A DNA stretch of 64,000 nucleotides, from NCBI RefSeq assembly GCF_003812745.1, contig NZ_CP033831.1:4464001-4528000 (forward strand). Reading direction: 5' to 3'. This DNA is from Serratia sp. FDAARGOS_506. GTDB taxonomy: Bacteria > Pseudomonadota > Gammaproteobacteria > Enterobacterales > Enterobacteriaceae. Shown one piece after another: positions 41,657-52,198 of this stretch. Every line of letters starts with the position of its first letter. The first letter of the stretch is position 1. The position numbers and the translations under genes are program-made. The notes beneath the pieces were generated by a model, which saw only the letters and a list, made by a program, of their open reading frames with translations, was not told where the DNA came from and did no database searches.

Positions 41657-43210
41657 ATGACTCAGCAGCAACCCATACAGGATGCCGTGCCACCGCGCAG
41701 CGTTAAAAGCTCTCCATTATTATTTCAGGCCGGCGTGTTTGTCATCATCGTTGCCGCCACGCTGATCCTTTTCAACAGCTGGCAAATCTGGAGCGGGCAC
41801 CAACGCGATCTGCGCAGCGCCGAACATGAATCCGCCAACCTCGCCCGATCGCTGGCGCAGCACGCCGACGATACCTTCATGCAGGTAGACGGCAATCTGC
41901 TCGATCTGACCGAACGCATCCAGACCGATGGGCTGGGCTCATCGCAGCTAACGCGACTGCAGCGGGTGATGCAGACGCAGGTCGGCAACCTGCCGCAGCT
42001 GCATGGGCTATTTATCTATGATGCCCGCGGCCGCTGGATGGCGACCTCCTCGGGCAAGTTCATCAAGAACGCCAACAACGCCGATCGCGATTACTTCAAA
42101 TACCATCAAAACCGCGACGGCGGCGGTCTGTACATCGGCAAGGTGATCCGCAGCCGCACCACCGGCGATCTGATCATCCCCGTTTCGCGGCGTTTCAACA
42201 ACCCGGACGGCAGCTTTGGCGGCGTGGTGCTTGCGACGCTTTACGTCGATTATTTCCGCCAGTTTTACGACAGTTTCGCCCTCAACACCGACGCCTCGTT
42301 GAACCTGCTGCTGGCGGACGGCACCATCCTTTACCGCCGTCCTTACTCGGCGGCCTCGATCGGTAAAAACATCGCCAAGGGCGTGCTGTTCAGTGAGATT
42401 TTGCCGCATTCGGAGTTCGGCAACGCCACCATCACTTCGTTGTACGACAAAGTGGAGCGCATCTACGGCTATTCGCGGGTCAATCGTTTTCCGCTGGTGA
42501 TCGCCGCCGGGCTGTCAAAACGCGACGCCTTAGCGGACTGGCGCACCGACGCCGGCCTGTTCGCCGCCGGCGGCCTCTCTCTGCTGGCGATCCTGCTGGC
42601 GATGGGTATGGTGCTGCTGCGGCAAATCAAACACAGCATGCAAACCGAAGCCGAGCTGATGCGCACTCGCGATCAGCTGACCAGCATCAACCAGATGCTC
42701 GAAGAATTGGCGCTGTTGGACGGCCTGACCGGTCTGGCCAACCGCCGCCAATTTGATATCGCGCTGAAAAATGAGCTGGCGCGCGCCTCGCGCAACTACC
42801 GCAGCGTGGCGCTATTGATGCTGGATATCGACTACTTCAAACAGTACAACGACAGCTATGGCCACGTCGCCGGCGATCAGTGCCTGCAGCAGATCGGTCA
42901 AACGCTGAAAGGATTGGCTTGCCGTAGCAACGACATTCTGGCGCGCTACGGCGGCGAAGAGATGGGAATTATCCTGCCGGATACCGACGTGCAAGGCGCG
43001 CTGATTTTCGCCGAGCGCGTCATCAACGCGGTTCGCGATCTGAAGATTCCACATCAGGGCAACCCACACGGCATCGTCACGATCAGCATCGGCATCTGCG
43101 CCAAAGTGCCACATATGTACAACGATACGCCAATCAGCTTTATCAATGAGGCGGACAGCGCGCTGTACCAGGCCAAGAAAAAGGGTAAAAACTGCATTTA
43201 CGGCGCTTAA
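41657..43210 (+). CDS. membrane diguanylate cyclase with periplasmic Cache-type sensor
   Basis: A 517-residue protein: membrane span at about residues 20-45, a periplasmic dCache-like domain to about 300 (GNLPQLHGLFIYDARGRWMA, YHQNRDGGGLYIGKVIRSRTTGDLIIPVSRR), a second span at about 300-322, then a GGDEF domain from about 350. The active site reads RYGGEEMGI (residues 430-438) with Met where Phe is usual, and an RxxD inhibitory site (RSND) precedes it by five residues. The DGLTGLANRR and LMLDIDYFKQYND motifs are intact. It probably makes cyclic di-GMP in response to a small ligand. Confidence 0.93.
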   Translation: MTQQQPIQDAVPPRSVKSSPLLFQAGVFVIIVAATLILFNSWQIWSGHQRDLRSAEHESANLARSLAQHADDTFMQVDGNLLDLTERIQTDGLGSSQLTRLQRVMQTQVGNLPQLHGLFIYDARGRWMATSSGKFIKNANNADRDYFKYHQNRDGGGLYIGKVIRSRTTGDLIIPVSRRFNNPDGSFGGVVLATLYVDYFRQFYDSFALNTDASLNLLLADGTILYRRPYSAASIGKNIAKGVLFSEILPHSEFGNATITSLYDKVERIYGYSRVNRFPLVIAAGLSKRDALADWRTDAGLFAAGGLSLLAILLAMGMVLLRQIKHSMQTEAELMRTRDQLTSINQMLEELALLDGLTGLANRRQFDIALKNELARASRNYRSVALLMLDIDYFKQYNDSYGHVAGDQCLQQIGQTLKGLACRSNDILARYGGEEMGIILPDTDVQGALIFAERVINAVRDLKIPHQGNPHGIVTISIGICAKVPHMYNDTPISFINEADSALYQAKKKGKNCIYGA

Positions 43211-43703
43211 TTATTAATCGGGCCGCCGCGAGCCGGCGGTCCAATTAACTCCCTTCGTGAAAGTAAAATAATTTCAATTAGAAATATTCCCTCACCGGTT
43301 TTATCCTGTTTTCTCACTACAATGCGGCAAAAAATAAACAGGATATTTATTTTAATTAAAAATCAACAAGATAAAAAAATCACCGTTCGACAGCCAATTC
43401 GTGCCTTTTTTGATTATTCGTGCCTCCGCCGGGCCTCGTTTAACTTCCGTTTACTTTTTATTGGCGCTGCCGGTGATACCCTTAACAGGACTATTCTATA
43501 TATCAGGAAGCCATCGCACGCTTCGGCGCAATGCGCCCTACTGATACACCCATAATAGAACCCGCAAATTTCACGTTGCAATTGGGCGACCGGCGCAAAA
43601 CTTCTGGCGCCGCTCCAGCCAGCCACTGCGCAAACCAGTGCAGCCAACCACGCGGCAACCTGAAAGGCGGGAACAAAGCGATATAGATTTGCGAGGAGAT
43701 CTC
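43211..43703. other. AT-rich non-coding gap before kdoO
   Basis: About 490 bases. A CCGCC / GGCGG hairpin near 43223-43240 may end the cyclase transcript. The rest is AT-rich and presumably holds the kdoO promoter. Short frames here lack ribosome sites. Confidence 0.5.
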
Positions 43704-44597
43704 ATGCCTACTGGCGATATTACGCGTGAACAGGCCGTTCTGACGCTGCCGTTGCAACAATGGGCGGCAGAGGAAGCGTCCAGCGCGGTCAGCGAACTGG
43801 AGCAGGGCAAAGTGCTGTTTCTGCCTGAGCTGGCCTTCCACCTGTCTGAGCAGGAAATGCCGCTGCTGGATCCGGCGTTGGTCGATCCGAAGCGCAAAAA
43901 CATCAGCTATCAGCCATTGTCCGGCAAGCTGACCGGCGTCGCCGTCGCGGAGCGTCAGCAGCAAGTTCAGCAACTGCTGGAGCGCTATTACCAATCCTGC
44001 CGCCAGCTGATCGCCGGGCTGTTGCCCGAGTATCAGGAAGCGCTGCATCACCCAACCGGCAGCCTGCGTTTGCATCCGGTTTCCGCCTGGCGGGCGGCCA
44101 GCTCCTGGCGCAAAGACGACAGCCGGTTGCACGTCGACGCTTTCCCGTCGCGCCCGAACTACGGCGAACGCATTCTGCGTATTTTCACCAATATCAATCC
44201 GCACGGTGAAAATCGCCAATGGCGCGTCGGTGAACCTTTTCCTGAGCTGGCGGAACGTTTTATGCCGCGTCTGGCTCGCTATTCGGCGTTAAGCAGCTGG
44301 CTGCAGCATCAAGTGCGCATCACCAAAAGCCGCCGCAGCCATTATGACCACCTTATGCTGCAGTTGCATGACGCCATGAAGGCCGACGGCGATTATCAGC
44401 AGCGAGGCCCACAGCTGGCGCTGGCGTTCCCGCCGGGCAGCAGCTGGATTTGCTTCTCGGATCAAACGCCCCATGCCGCGATGGGCGGCCAGTTTATGCT
44501 GGAACAAACCTTCCTGTTGCCGGTCAATAAAATGCAGGATCCACAGCGTTCACCGCTGAAAGTGCTGGAACAGCTGCGCGGTCAGCCGTTGATCTGA
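43704..44597 (+). CDS. kdoO: Kdo 3-hydroxylase (Fe(II)/2-oxoglutarate dioxygenase)
   Basis: A 297-residue protein of the Kdo hydroxylase family, which turns an LPS-core Kdo residue into Ko and is known from Burkholderia, Yersinia and Serratia-type bacteria. HVDAFPSRPNYGERILRIFTNINP supplies the H-x-D iron motif (His143, Asp145), and a later His is in DQTPHAA (His257). The start at 43704 has GAGGAG nearby; the upstream in-frame ATG at 43638 adds an unrelated basic stretch. It lies 3 kb from a lipid A acyltransferase. Confidence 0.85.
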   Translation: MPTGDITREQAVLTLPLQQWAAEEASSAVSELEQGKVLFLPELAFHLSEQEMPLLDPALVDPKRKNISYQPLSGKLTGVAVAERQQQVQQLLERYYQSCRQLIAGLLPEYQEALHHPTGSLRLHPVSAWRAASSWRKDDSRLHVDAFPSRPNYGERILRIFTNINPHGENRQWRVGEPFPELAERFMPRLARYSALSSWLQHQVRITKSRRSHYDHLMLQLHDAMKADGDYQQRGPQLALAFPPGSSWICFSDQTPHAAMGGQFMLEQTFLLPVNKMQDPQRSPLKVLEQLRGQPLI

Positions 44598-44604
44598 ATG
44601 GCCT

Positions 44605-44631
44605 GCCGCCGCCGGGATTGCCGGCGGCGGC
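44605..44631. terminator. 11-bp hairpin between kdoO and paaZ
   Basis: GCCGCCGCCGG and CCGGCGGCGGC pair perfectly with a 5-base loop between two convergent genes. Confidence 0.6.
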
Positions 44632-44641
44632 AAACGCGCCA

Positions 44642-46708
<2,067 letters not shown>

Positions 46709-46870
46709 GCGTCCTCCAAAATTCATAAATTTTCACCCTATAGCTTAATTACGTATCACATAAACGCCAGTCAGCGCCAAACCAATTTTTAACAAAAAGA
46801 GAACAAAAGGCGTTTGCAGACCGTTTTATAGGCCATACACCAAGAGTTAATCACTTTATTTGTAAAATAA

Positions 46871-46883
46871 AATCAATAAATTA
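46871..46883. promoter_or_regulatory. IHF-like site in the paaZ/paaA region
   Basis: AATCAATAAATTA fits the core WATCAR-N4-TTR without mismatch. It lies about 145 bases upstream of paaA in an AT-rich block. E. coli paa promoters are reported to use IHF. Confidence 0.5.
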
Positions 46884-46894
46884 ACAAAACATCT

Positions 46895-46910
46895 TGTGAG
46901 TAACCTCGCA
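46895..46910. promoter_or_regulatory. CRP-like site in the paaZ/paaA region
   Basis: TGTGA-GTAACC-TCGCA matches TGTGA-N6-TCACA with one change. It lies 116 bases before paaA. Catabolite control of paa is known in E. coli. Confidence 0.6.
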
Positions 46911-46972
46911 AAACCACATGAATTACGTTTGATCTTTTTGTTATCAGTTTGTAGCCTTATGGTTAGTTAAAG

Positions 46973-47012
46973 TGATTCACATTTTTATGTTTAATGTGAA
47001 AAATACGAATCA
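46973..47012. promoter_or_regulatory. candidate PaaX operator at the paaA promoter
   Basis: TGATTC (46973-46978) and GAATCA (47007-47012) form an inverted pair with a 28-base spacer ending 13 bases before paaA. Half-sites of this sequence are typical of PaaX operators. The position would let PaaX block transcription start. Confidence 0.6.
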
Positions 47013-47025
47013 CCAAGAGGCAAGC

Positions 47026-47964
47026 ATGACAACTGACGCACAGTATCAGCAGCATTTCGACGACAAGATCGCGGCGGATATCGCCATTGAGGCCAAAGAC
47101 TGGATGCCGGACGCCTACCGTCAGAACTTGATTCGGCAGATTGGCCAACACGCCCACTCGGAAGTCATCGGCATGCTGCCGGAAGCCAACTGGCTAACGC
47201 GCGCCCCCACGCTGCGCCGCAAGGCGGTGCTGCTGGCCAAAGTGCAGGATGAAGCCGGCCACGGTTTGTACCTCTACAGCGCCGCCGAAACCCTCGGCTG
47301 TTCGCGCCAGGATATCTACCAAAAGATGCTCGACGGCAAGATGAAGTACTCCTCTATCTTCAATTACCCCACGCTCAACTGGGCGGATATCGGCGTGATC
47401 GGCTGGCTGGTCGACGGCGCCGCCATCGTCAATCAGGTGGCGCTGTGCCGCGCGTCCTACGGCCCCTATGCGCGGGCGATGGTGAAGATCTGCAAAGAGG
47501 AAAGCTTCCATCAGCGCCAGGGCTACGAGGCGGTAATGGCGATGGCCAACGGCAACGACGCGCAGCGCGCCATGCTGCAAGACGCCATCGATCGCTTCTG
47601 GTGGCCGGTGCTGATGATGTTCGGCCCGAGCGATGCCGATTCCCCCCACAGCGCCCAGAGCATGGCGTGGAAGATCAAACGCCACAGCAACGATGAGCTG
47701 CGGCAGAAGTTCGTCGACAACACCGTACCGCAGCTTGAGGCGTTGGGCATGACGGCGCCGGATCCGGATCTGCACTGGGACGCCGCCGCGGGCCACTATC
47801 GCTTCGGCGAAATCGACTGGGGCGAGCTGCATGAAGTGATCAAAGGGCGCGGCCAATGTAACCACGAGCGCCTGCAGGCCAAACGCCGCGCCTGGGAAGA
47901 CGGCGCCTGGGTGCGCGACGGCGCCATGGCCCACGCCGCGAAAAACGCCGCCTCCGCCGCATAG
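47026..47964 (+). CDS. paaA: phenylacetyl-CoA epoxidase oxygenase subunit PaaA
   Basis: A 312-residue di-iron monooxygenase subunit that with PaaC, PaaB and PaaE converts phenylacetyl-CoA to the 1,2-epoxide. The iron-carboxylate motifs are visible: [13 protein letters not shown] and the second E-x-x-H near [14 protein letters not shown]. The start at 47026 gives [18 protein letters not shown]; the in-frame ATG at 46972 overlaps the operator and is rejected. First gene of an eleven-gene operon. Confidence 0.97.
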   Translation: MTTDAQYQQHFDDKIAADIAIEAKDWMPDAYRQNLIRQIGQHAHSEVIGMLPEANWLTRAPTLRRKAVLLAKVQDEAGHGLYLYSAAETLGCSRQDIYQKMLDGKMKYSSIFNYPTLNWADIGVIGWLVDGAAIVNQVALCRASYGPYARAMVKICKEESFHQRQGYEAVMAMANGNDAQRAMLQDAIDRFWWPVLMMFGPSDADSPHSAQSMAWKIKRHSNDELRQKFVDNTVPQLEALGMTAPDPDLHWDAAAGHYRFGEIDWGELHEVIKGRGQCNHERLQAKRRAWEDGAWVRDGAMAHAAKNAASAA

Positions 47965-47985
47965 CCAACATAAGGAACCGAGATC

Positions 47986-48273
47986 ATGAGCCACGTTGAA
48001 TGGCCGCTGTATGAAGTGTTTATCCGCAGCAAACAAGGGTTGGCGCATCGCCACGTTGGCAGCCTGCACGCCGCCGACGACCAAATGGCGCTGGAAAATG
48101 CCCGCGATGCCTACACGCGCCGCAACGAAGGATGCTCGATCTGGGTGGTGCAGTCGCGCCATCTGATCGCCTCGCAACCGGAAGATCGCGGCGCGTTCTT
48201 CGATCCGTCCGAAGACAAGATCTACCGTCATCCGACGTTTTACACCATTCCCGACGGCATCAAGAACATGTAG
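47986..48273 (+). CDS. paaB: phenylacetyl-CoA epoxidase subunit PaaB
   Basis: A 95-residue subunit (MSHVEWPLYEVFIRSKQGLAHRHVGSLHAADDQMALENARD) that bridges PaaAC dimers. Ends NTIPDGIKNM-like as in E. coli. 21 bases after paaA. Confidence 0.97.
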   Translation: MSHVEWPLYEVFIRSKQGLAHRHVGSLHAADDQMALENARDAYTRRNEGCSIWVVQSRHLIASQPEDRGAFFDPSEDKIYRHPTFYTIPDGIKNM

Positions 48274-48281
48274 AGGCGACC

Positions 48282-49040
48282 ATGACGGTTAACGATCCGC
48301 GCATCAGCTATTTGCTCCGCCAGGGCGACACGCCTTTGGTCCTCGCCCAGCGCCTGTGCGCCTGGTGCGGCCACGCGCCCGAGCTGGAAATCGATCTGGC
48401 GCTGGCCAACATCGGGCTCGATCTGCTCGGCCAGGCGCGCAACTTTCTGGGGTACGCCGCCGAACTGGCCGGCCCGCCCTGCAGTGAAGACAGCCTGGCC
48501 TTTGGCCGCGACGAACGCCAGTTTCATAACCTGCTGCTGGCAGAGCAGCCGAACGGCGGTTTCAACGACACGCTGGTGCGCCAGTTCCTGCTCGATGCCT
48601 ACCACGTACAGCTGCACCAGGCGCTGAGCCGCAGCCGCGATGCGCAGATCGCCGCCATCGCCGCCAAGTCGTTGAAGGAAGCCGATTATCACCTGCGCTT
48701 CAGCCACGGCTGGATGGTCCGCCTGGGCGACGGCAACGACGTCAGCCACCGCAAGATCCAGCAATCGCTGGATAACCTGTGGCGCTTCACCGCCGAACTG
48801 TTCCACGCCGACGCGCTGGAGCTGGAACTGACGGAACAAGGCATCGCCGTCGATCCGCGCGAACTGCAGGCCCCTTGGCAAGCGCAGGTGGAAGAGACAC
48901 TGCGCCAGGCGACGCTGGCACTGCCTGCCGAGCAGGCGTTCCGGCACGGCGGCAAGCAAGGCCGGCACAGCGAACACCTCGGCCCATTGCTGGCGGAGAT
49001 GCAGTTCCTGCAACGCGCCTATCCAAATGGTCAATGGTAG
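48282..49040 (+). CDS. paaC: phenylacetyl-CoA epoxidase structural subunit PaaC
   Basis: A 252-residue, mostly helical subunit without a functional metal site, binding PaaA. The start at 48282 (MTVNDPRISYLLRQGDTPLVLAQRLCAWCGHAPELEIDLALANIGLDLLGQARN) matches the family; a longer in-frame reading from 48132 lies inside paaB and is rejected. 8 bases after paaB. Confidence 0.97.
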   Translation: MTVNDPRISYLLRQGDTPLVLAQRLCAWCGHAPELEIDLALANIGLDLLGQARNFLGYAAELAGPPCSEDSLAFGRDERQFHNLLLAEQPNGGFNDTLVRQFLLDAYHVQLHQALSRSRDAQIAAIAAKSLKEADYHLRFSHGWMVRLGDGNDVSHRKIQQSLDNLWRFTAELFHADALELELTEQGIAVDPRELQAPWQAQVEETLRQATLALPAEQAFRHGGKQGRHSEHLGPLLAEMQFLQRAYPNGQW

Positions 49041-49049
49041 GAGGCTGAG

Positions 49050-49547
49050 ATGAACGTCACTCGTTTGCAACCCGCCGAAATTCCGCAAATTTGGCACTGC
49101 CTGCAACAGATCAGCGATCCCGAGCTGCCGGTGCTGTCGATCACCGATTTGGGCATGGTGCGCGACGTAGTACGCGACGGCGCCGGCTGGCGCGTGACCT
49201 TCACCCCAACCTATTCCGGCTGCCCCGCCACCGAATTTCTGCTCAACGCCATCGAGCAGCGGCTGGCGGCCGCCGGCTTCAGCCCGGTGCAGGTGGACAT
49301 TCGCCTCAGCCCGGCCTGGACCACCGACTGGATGAACGCCGACGCCCGCGAGCGGCTGCGGCAATACGGCGTAGCGCCACCGCAGGGCCACACCTGCGAT
49401 CGGCCGCACGCCCACGGCCCGGTAGCCTGCCCGCGCTGCGGCAGCACCCACAGCGAAAAGATCAGCGAGTTCGGCTCCACCGCCTGTAAAGCGCTGTACC
49501 GCTGCTGCGACTGCCGGGAACCGTTCGATTATTTCAAATGCATATAG
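49050..49547 (+). CDS. paaD: phenylacetate pathway protein PaaD
   Basis: A 165-residue MIP18/SufT-like protein. DLGMVRDV and PTYSGCPATEFL are typical of the DUF59 domain. The C-terminal 40 residues hold cysteines (CPRCGSTHSEKISEFGSTACKALYRCCDCREPF) likely to bind metal. It is thought to help iron-sulfur or di-iron assembly of the epoxidase. Confidence 0.96.
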   Translation: MNVTRLQPAEIPQIWHCLQQISDPELPVLSITDLGMVRDVVRDGAGWRVTFTPTYSGCPATEFLLNAIEQRLAAAGFSPVQVDIRLSPAWTTDWMNADARERLRQYGVAPPQGHTCDRPHAHGPVACPRCGSTHSEKISEFGSTACKALYRCCDCREPFDYFKCI

Positions 49548-49560
49548 GAGCGCTGACACC

Positions 49561-50619
49561 ATGACGGTCTTCCATCGCCTGAACGTCGCCGCCATCGAGC
49601 GCGAAACGCCGGACTCCGTAGCCATCACCCTGCGGGTGCCCGAAGAGCTGCAACACCAATACCGCTATACCCCCGGCCAGCACCTGACACTCAAAGCCTT
49701 GGTCAACGGCGAAGAGTTGCGGCGTTGCTATTCCATCTGCAGTTCACCGCAGGAAGGCCTGCTGCAGATCGGCGTGAAGGCGATCGATCAGGGGCGCTTC
49801 TCCGGCTTCGTCAACCGCATGCTAAAGGTCGGCGACGCACTGGAGGTAATGGTGCCGCAGGGGCGCTTCGGTTATCAGCCGCAGGCGGAGTGCCACGGCA
49901 ACTACCTGGCGATCGCCGCCGGTTCCGGCATCACGCCGATGCTGTCCATCATCAAGGCGACGCTGCAGCTCGAACCGGGCAGCAGCTTCACCCTGATCTA
50001 CGGCAACCGCAACAGCCGTTCGATGATGTTTAAAGAGGCGCTGTCGGATCTGAAAAACCGCTACCCGCAGCGTTTTCAGCAGCTGTACCTGTTCAGCCAG
50101 GAGAGCCTCGACAGCCCGCTGCTCAGCGGCCGCATCGACCGTGAACGCCTGACGGCGATCGGCGGTGCTCTGCTGGATTTTCGCGACTATGACCACGCCT
50201 TTATCTGCGGGCCCGAATCGATGATGGACGATGCACAAACCGTGCTGGAACAGGCCGGCGTACCGGCCAATCACATCCACAGTGAGCGCTTCAACACCAG
50301 CGGCCTGGCCGCCCGCCCGCGAAGCAGCAGCGATCGCAACGCCACTCGGGTGGCGATCCTGCTCGACGGCCGCCGGTTGGATATCGAGGTCGGCGAACAG
50401 GACGACAGTATTCTCGACGCCGCGCTGCGTCAGGGCGCCGACCTGCCCTACGCCTGCAAAGGCGGCGTATGCGCCACCTGCAAATGCCGCCTGAAGGCCG
50501 GCCAGGTGGAGATGGGCGTCAACTACAGCCTGGAGCCGGATCAGCTGGCGGCGGGCTACGTATTGAGCTGCCAGTCGTGGCCGAAAGGCGACGGCGTGGT
50601 ATTGGACTTCGACGTCTAG
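49561..50619 (+). CDS. paaE: phenylacetyl-CoA epoxidase reductase PaaE
   Basis: A 352-residue flavoprotein that feeds electrons to PaaA. The N-terminal FAD/NADP ferredoxin-reductase domain has RRCYSICSS and AAGSGITPMLSI. The C-terminal 2Fe-2S ferredoxin has CKGGVCATCKCRL and a final Cys in LSCQSW. 13 bases after paaD. Confidence 0.97.
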   Translation: MTVFHRLNVAAIERETPDSVAITLRVPEELQHQYRYTPGQHLTLKALVNGEELRRCYSICSSPQEGLLQIGVKAIDQGRFSGFVNRMLKVGDALEVMVPQGRFGYQPQAECHGNYLAIAAGSGITPMLSIIKATLQLEPGSSFTLIYGNRNSRSMMFKEALSDLKNRYPQRFQQLYLFSQESLDSPLLSGRIDRERLTAIGGALLDFRDYDHAFICGPESMMDDAQTVLEQAGVPANHIHSERFNTSGLAARPRSSSDRNATRVAILLDGRRLDIEVGEQDDSILDAALRQGADLPYACKGGVCATCKCRLKAGQVEMGVNYSLEPDQLAAGYVLSCQSWPKGDGVVLDFDV

Positions 50620-50627
50620 GAGCCGTG

Positions 50628-51401
50628 ATGGACACCCCTTTTATTTTGCATCAGCAGCAGCACCGCGTGGTCACGCTAACGCTGCATCGCCCGGAGGCGC
50701 GTAACGCCCTGAGCACGCCGTGCCTGGAACAGCTGGTTACCCGCCTGGAGCAGGCCGACGCAGACAGCGGCGTGGGCGCCGTGGTGATCGCCGGCGCATC
50801 GCGTTTCTTCGCCGCCGGCGCCGATCTGCGCGAACTGCAACAGCAGGATCTGCCGGCCGCGCTGGCGGATCATCGCCCGCAGCTGTGGCAGCGTCTGGCG
50901 CAGTTCAGCAAGCCGCTGCTGGCGGCGGTGAACGGTTATGCGCTGGGCGCAGGCTGCGAGCTGGCGCTGGCCTGCGACATCGTCATCGGCGGCGAAAGCG
51001 CCCGCTTCGGCCTGCCGGAGATCACCCTCGGCCTGATGCCGGGAGCCGGAGGCACCCAGCGCCTGATCCGCTGCGTCGGCAAGTCACGCGCCAGCCAGAT
51101 GGTGCTGACCGGCGAAGCCATCGACGCCCGCACCGCGCTGCAGGCCGGCCTTATCAGCGAAGTGTGCATCGATGCCCTGACGCTGGAACGCACGCAACAG
51201 ATTGCCGATCGCATCAGCCGTCAGGCGCCGCTGGCGCTGCGCGCCGCCAAACAGGCGCTGAAACAGGCCGAGGAAGTCGGCCTTAGCCAGGGGCTGGCGA
51301 TGGAGCGTCAGCAGTTCGTCACCCTGGCCGCCACCGACGATCGCCGCGAAGGCATCGCCGCCTTTTTCGAAAAACGTACGCCAAACTATCAGGGGCGCTG
51401 A
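50628..51401 (+). CDS. paaF: 2,3-dehydroadipyl-CoA hydratase PaaF
   Basis: A 257-residue crotonase-fold hydratase. AGASRFFAAGADLREL and GAGGTQRLIRCVGKSRA mark the oxyanion hole and catalytic glutamates. The start at 50628 (MDTPFILHQQQHRVVTLTL) is 8 bases after paaE; the longer frame from 50469 is inside paaE. Confidence 0.95.
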   Translation: MDTPFILHQQQHRVVTLTLHRPEARNALSTPCLEQLVTRLEQADADSGVGAVVIAGASRFFAAGADLRELQQQDLPAALADHRPQLWQRLAQFSKPLLAAVNGYALGAGCELALACDIVIGGESARFGLPEITLGLMPGAGGTQRLIRCVGKSRASQMVLTGEAIDARTALQAGLISEVCIDALTLERTQQIADRISRQAPLALRAAKQALKQAEEVGLSQGLAMERQQFVTLAATDDRREGIAAFFEKRTPNYQGR

Positions 51402-51404
51402 TTT

Positions 51405-52196
51405 ATGGACAACGCATTGATTCTCAGCCATCTCGACGCCGGCGTGTTGACGCTGACCCTCAACCGGCCGGACCGGCTCAACAGCTTTAACGACGAGATG
51501 CATCGCCAACTGAGCGAAGCGCTGACGCAAGCCGAGCGCGACGACAGCGTGCGCTGCCTGCTGATCGCCGGCGCCGGGCGCGGTTTCTGCGCCGGGCAGG
51601 ATCTCAACGATCGCAACGTCAGTGCCGATCAACAGGCGCCGGATCTCGGCCTGTCGGTCGAACGTTTCTATAACCCCCTGATCCGTCGTCTGACCGCCCT
51701 GCCGAAGCCGGTGGTCTGTGCGGTCAATGGCGTGGCGGCCGGCGCCGGCGCCGCGCTGGCCCTGGCGTGCGATATCGTCATCGCCGCCGACAACGCCAGC
51801 TTCATTCAGTCGTTCTGCCGTCTGGGGCTGGTGCCTGACTCTGGCGGCAGCTGGTTCCTGCCGCGGCTGGCAGGCCACGCCCGCGCGATGGGCATGGCCT
51901 TGCTGGGTGACAAAATCAGCGCTCAACAGGCGCTGGAGTGGGGCATGATCTGGCAGGTGGTGCCGGCGGATGAATTGGCCGACCGCACGCAAACGCTGGC
52001 GCGCCATCTGGCCACCCAGCCGACCTATGGCCTGGGGCTGATCAAGAAAGCCATCTACAGTTCGGCCACCAACAGCCTCGACCAGCAGCTCGATCTGGAG
52101 CGCGATCTGCAACGCCTGGGCGGCCGCAGCGACGACTATCGCGAAGGCGTCAGCGCGTTCTTTGCCAAACGCACGCCAAACTTCAGCGGGAAATAG
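51405..52196 (+). CDS. paaG: 1,2-epoxyphenylacetyl-CoA isomerase PaaG
   Basis: A 263-residue crotonase-fold isomerase that converts the epoxide to oxepin-CoA. AGAGRGFCAGQDLNDR holds the catalytic Asp expected for PaaG, and GLVPDSGGSWFLPRLAGHARA is the second motif. 3 bases after paaF. Confidence 0.95.
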   Translation: MDNALILSHLDAGVLTLTLNRPDRLNSFNDEMHRQLSEALTQAERDDSVRCLLIAGAGRGFCAGQDLNDRNVSADQQAPDLGLSVERFYNPLIRRLTALPKPVVCAVNGVAAGAGAALALACDIVIAADNASFIQSFCRLGLVPDSGGSWFLPRLAGHARAMGMALLGDKISAQQALEWGMIWQVVPADELADRTQTLARHLATQPTYGLGLIKKAIYSSATNSLDQQLDLERDLQRLGGRSDDYREGVSAFFAKRTPNFSGK

Positions 52197-52198
52197 CC

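Noticed and set aside
43322-43555. Short frames in the gap before kdoO
   Set aside because: No ribosome sites and AT-rich composition unlike coding sequence nearby.
48240-49628. 462-codon frame on the minus strand opposite paaC and paaD
   Set aside because: It crosses two certain genes in antisense and has the composition of a shadow frame.
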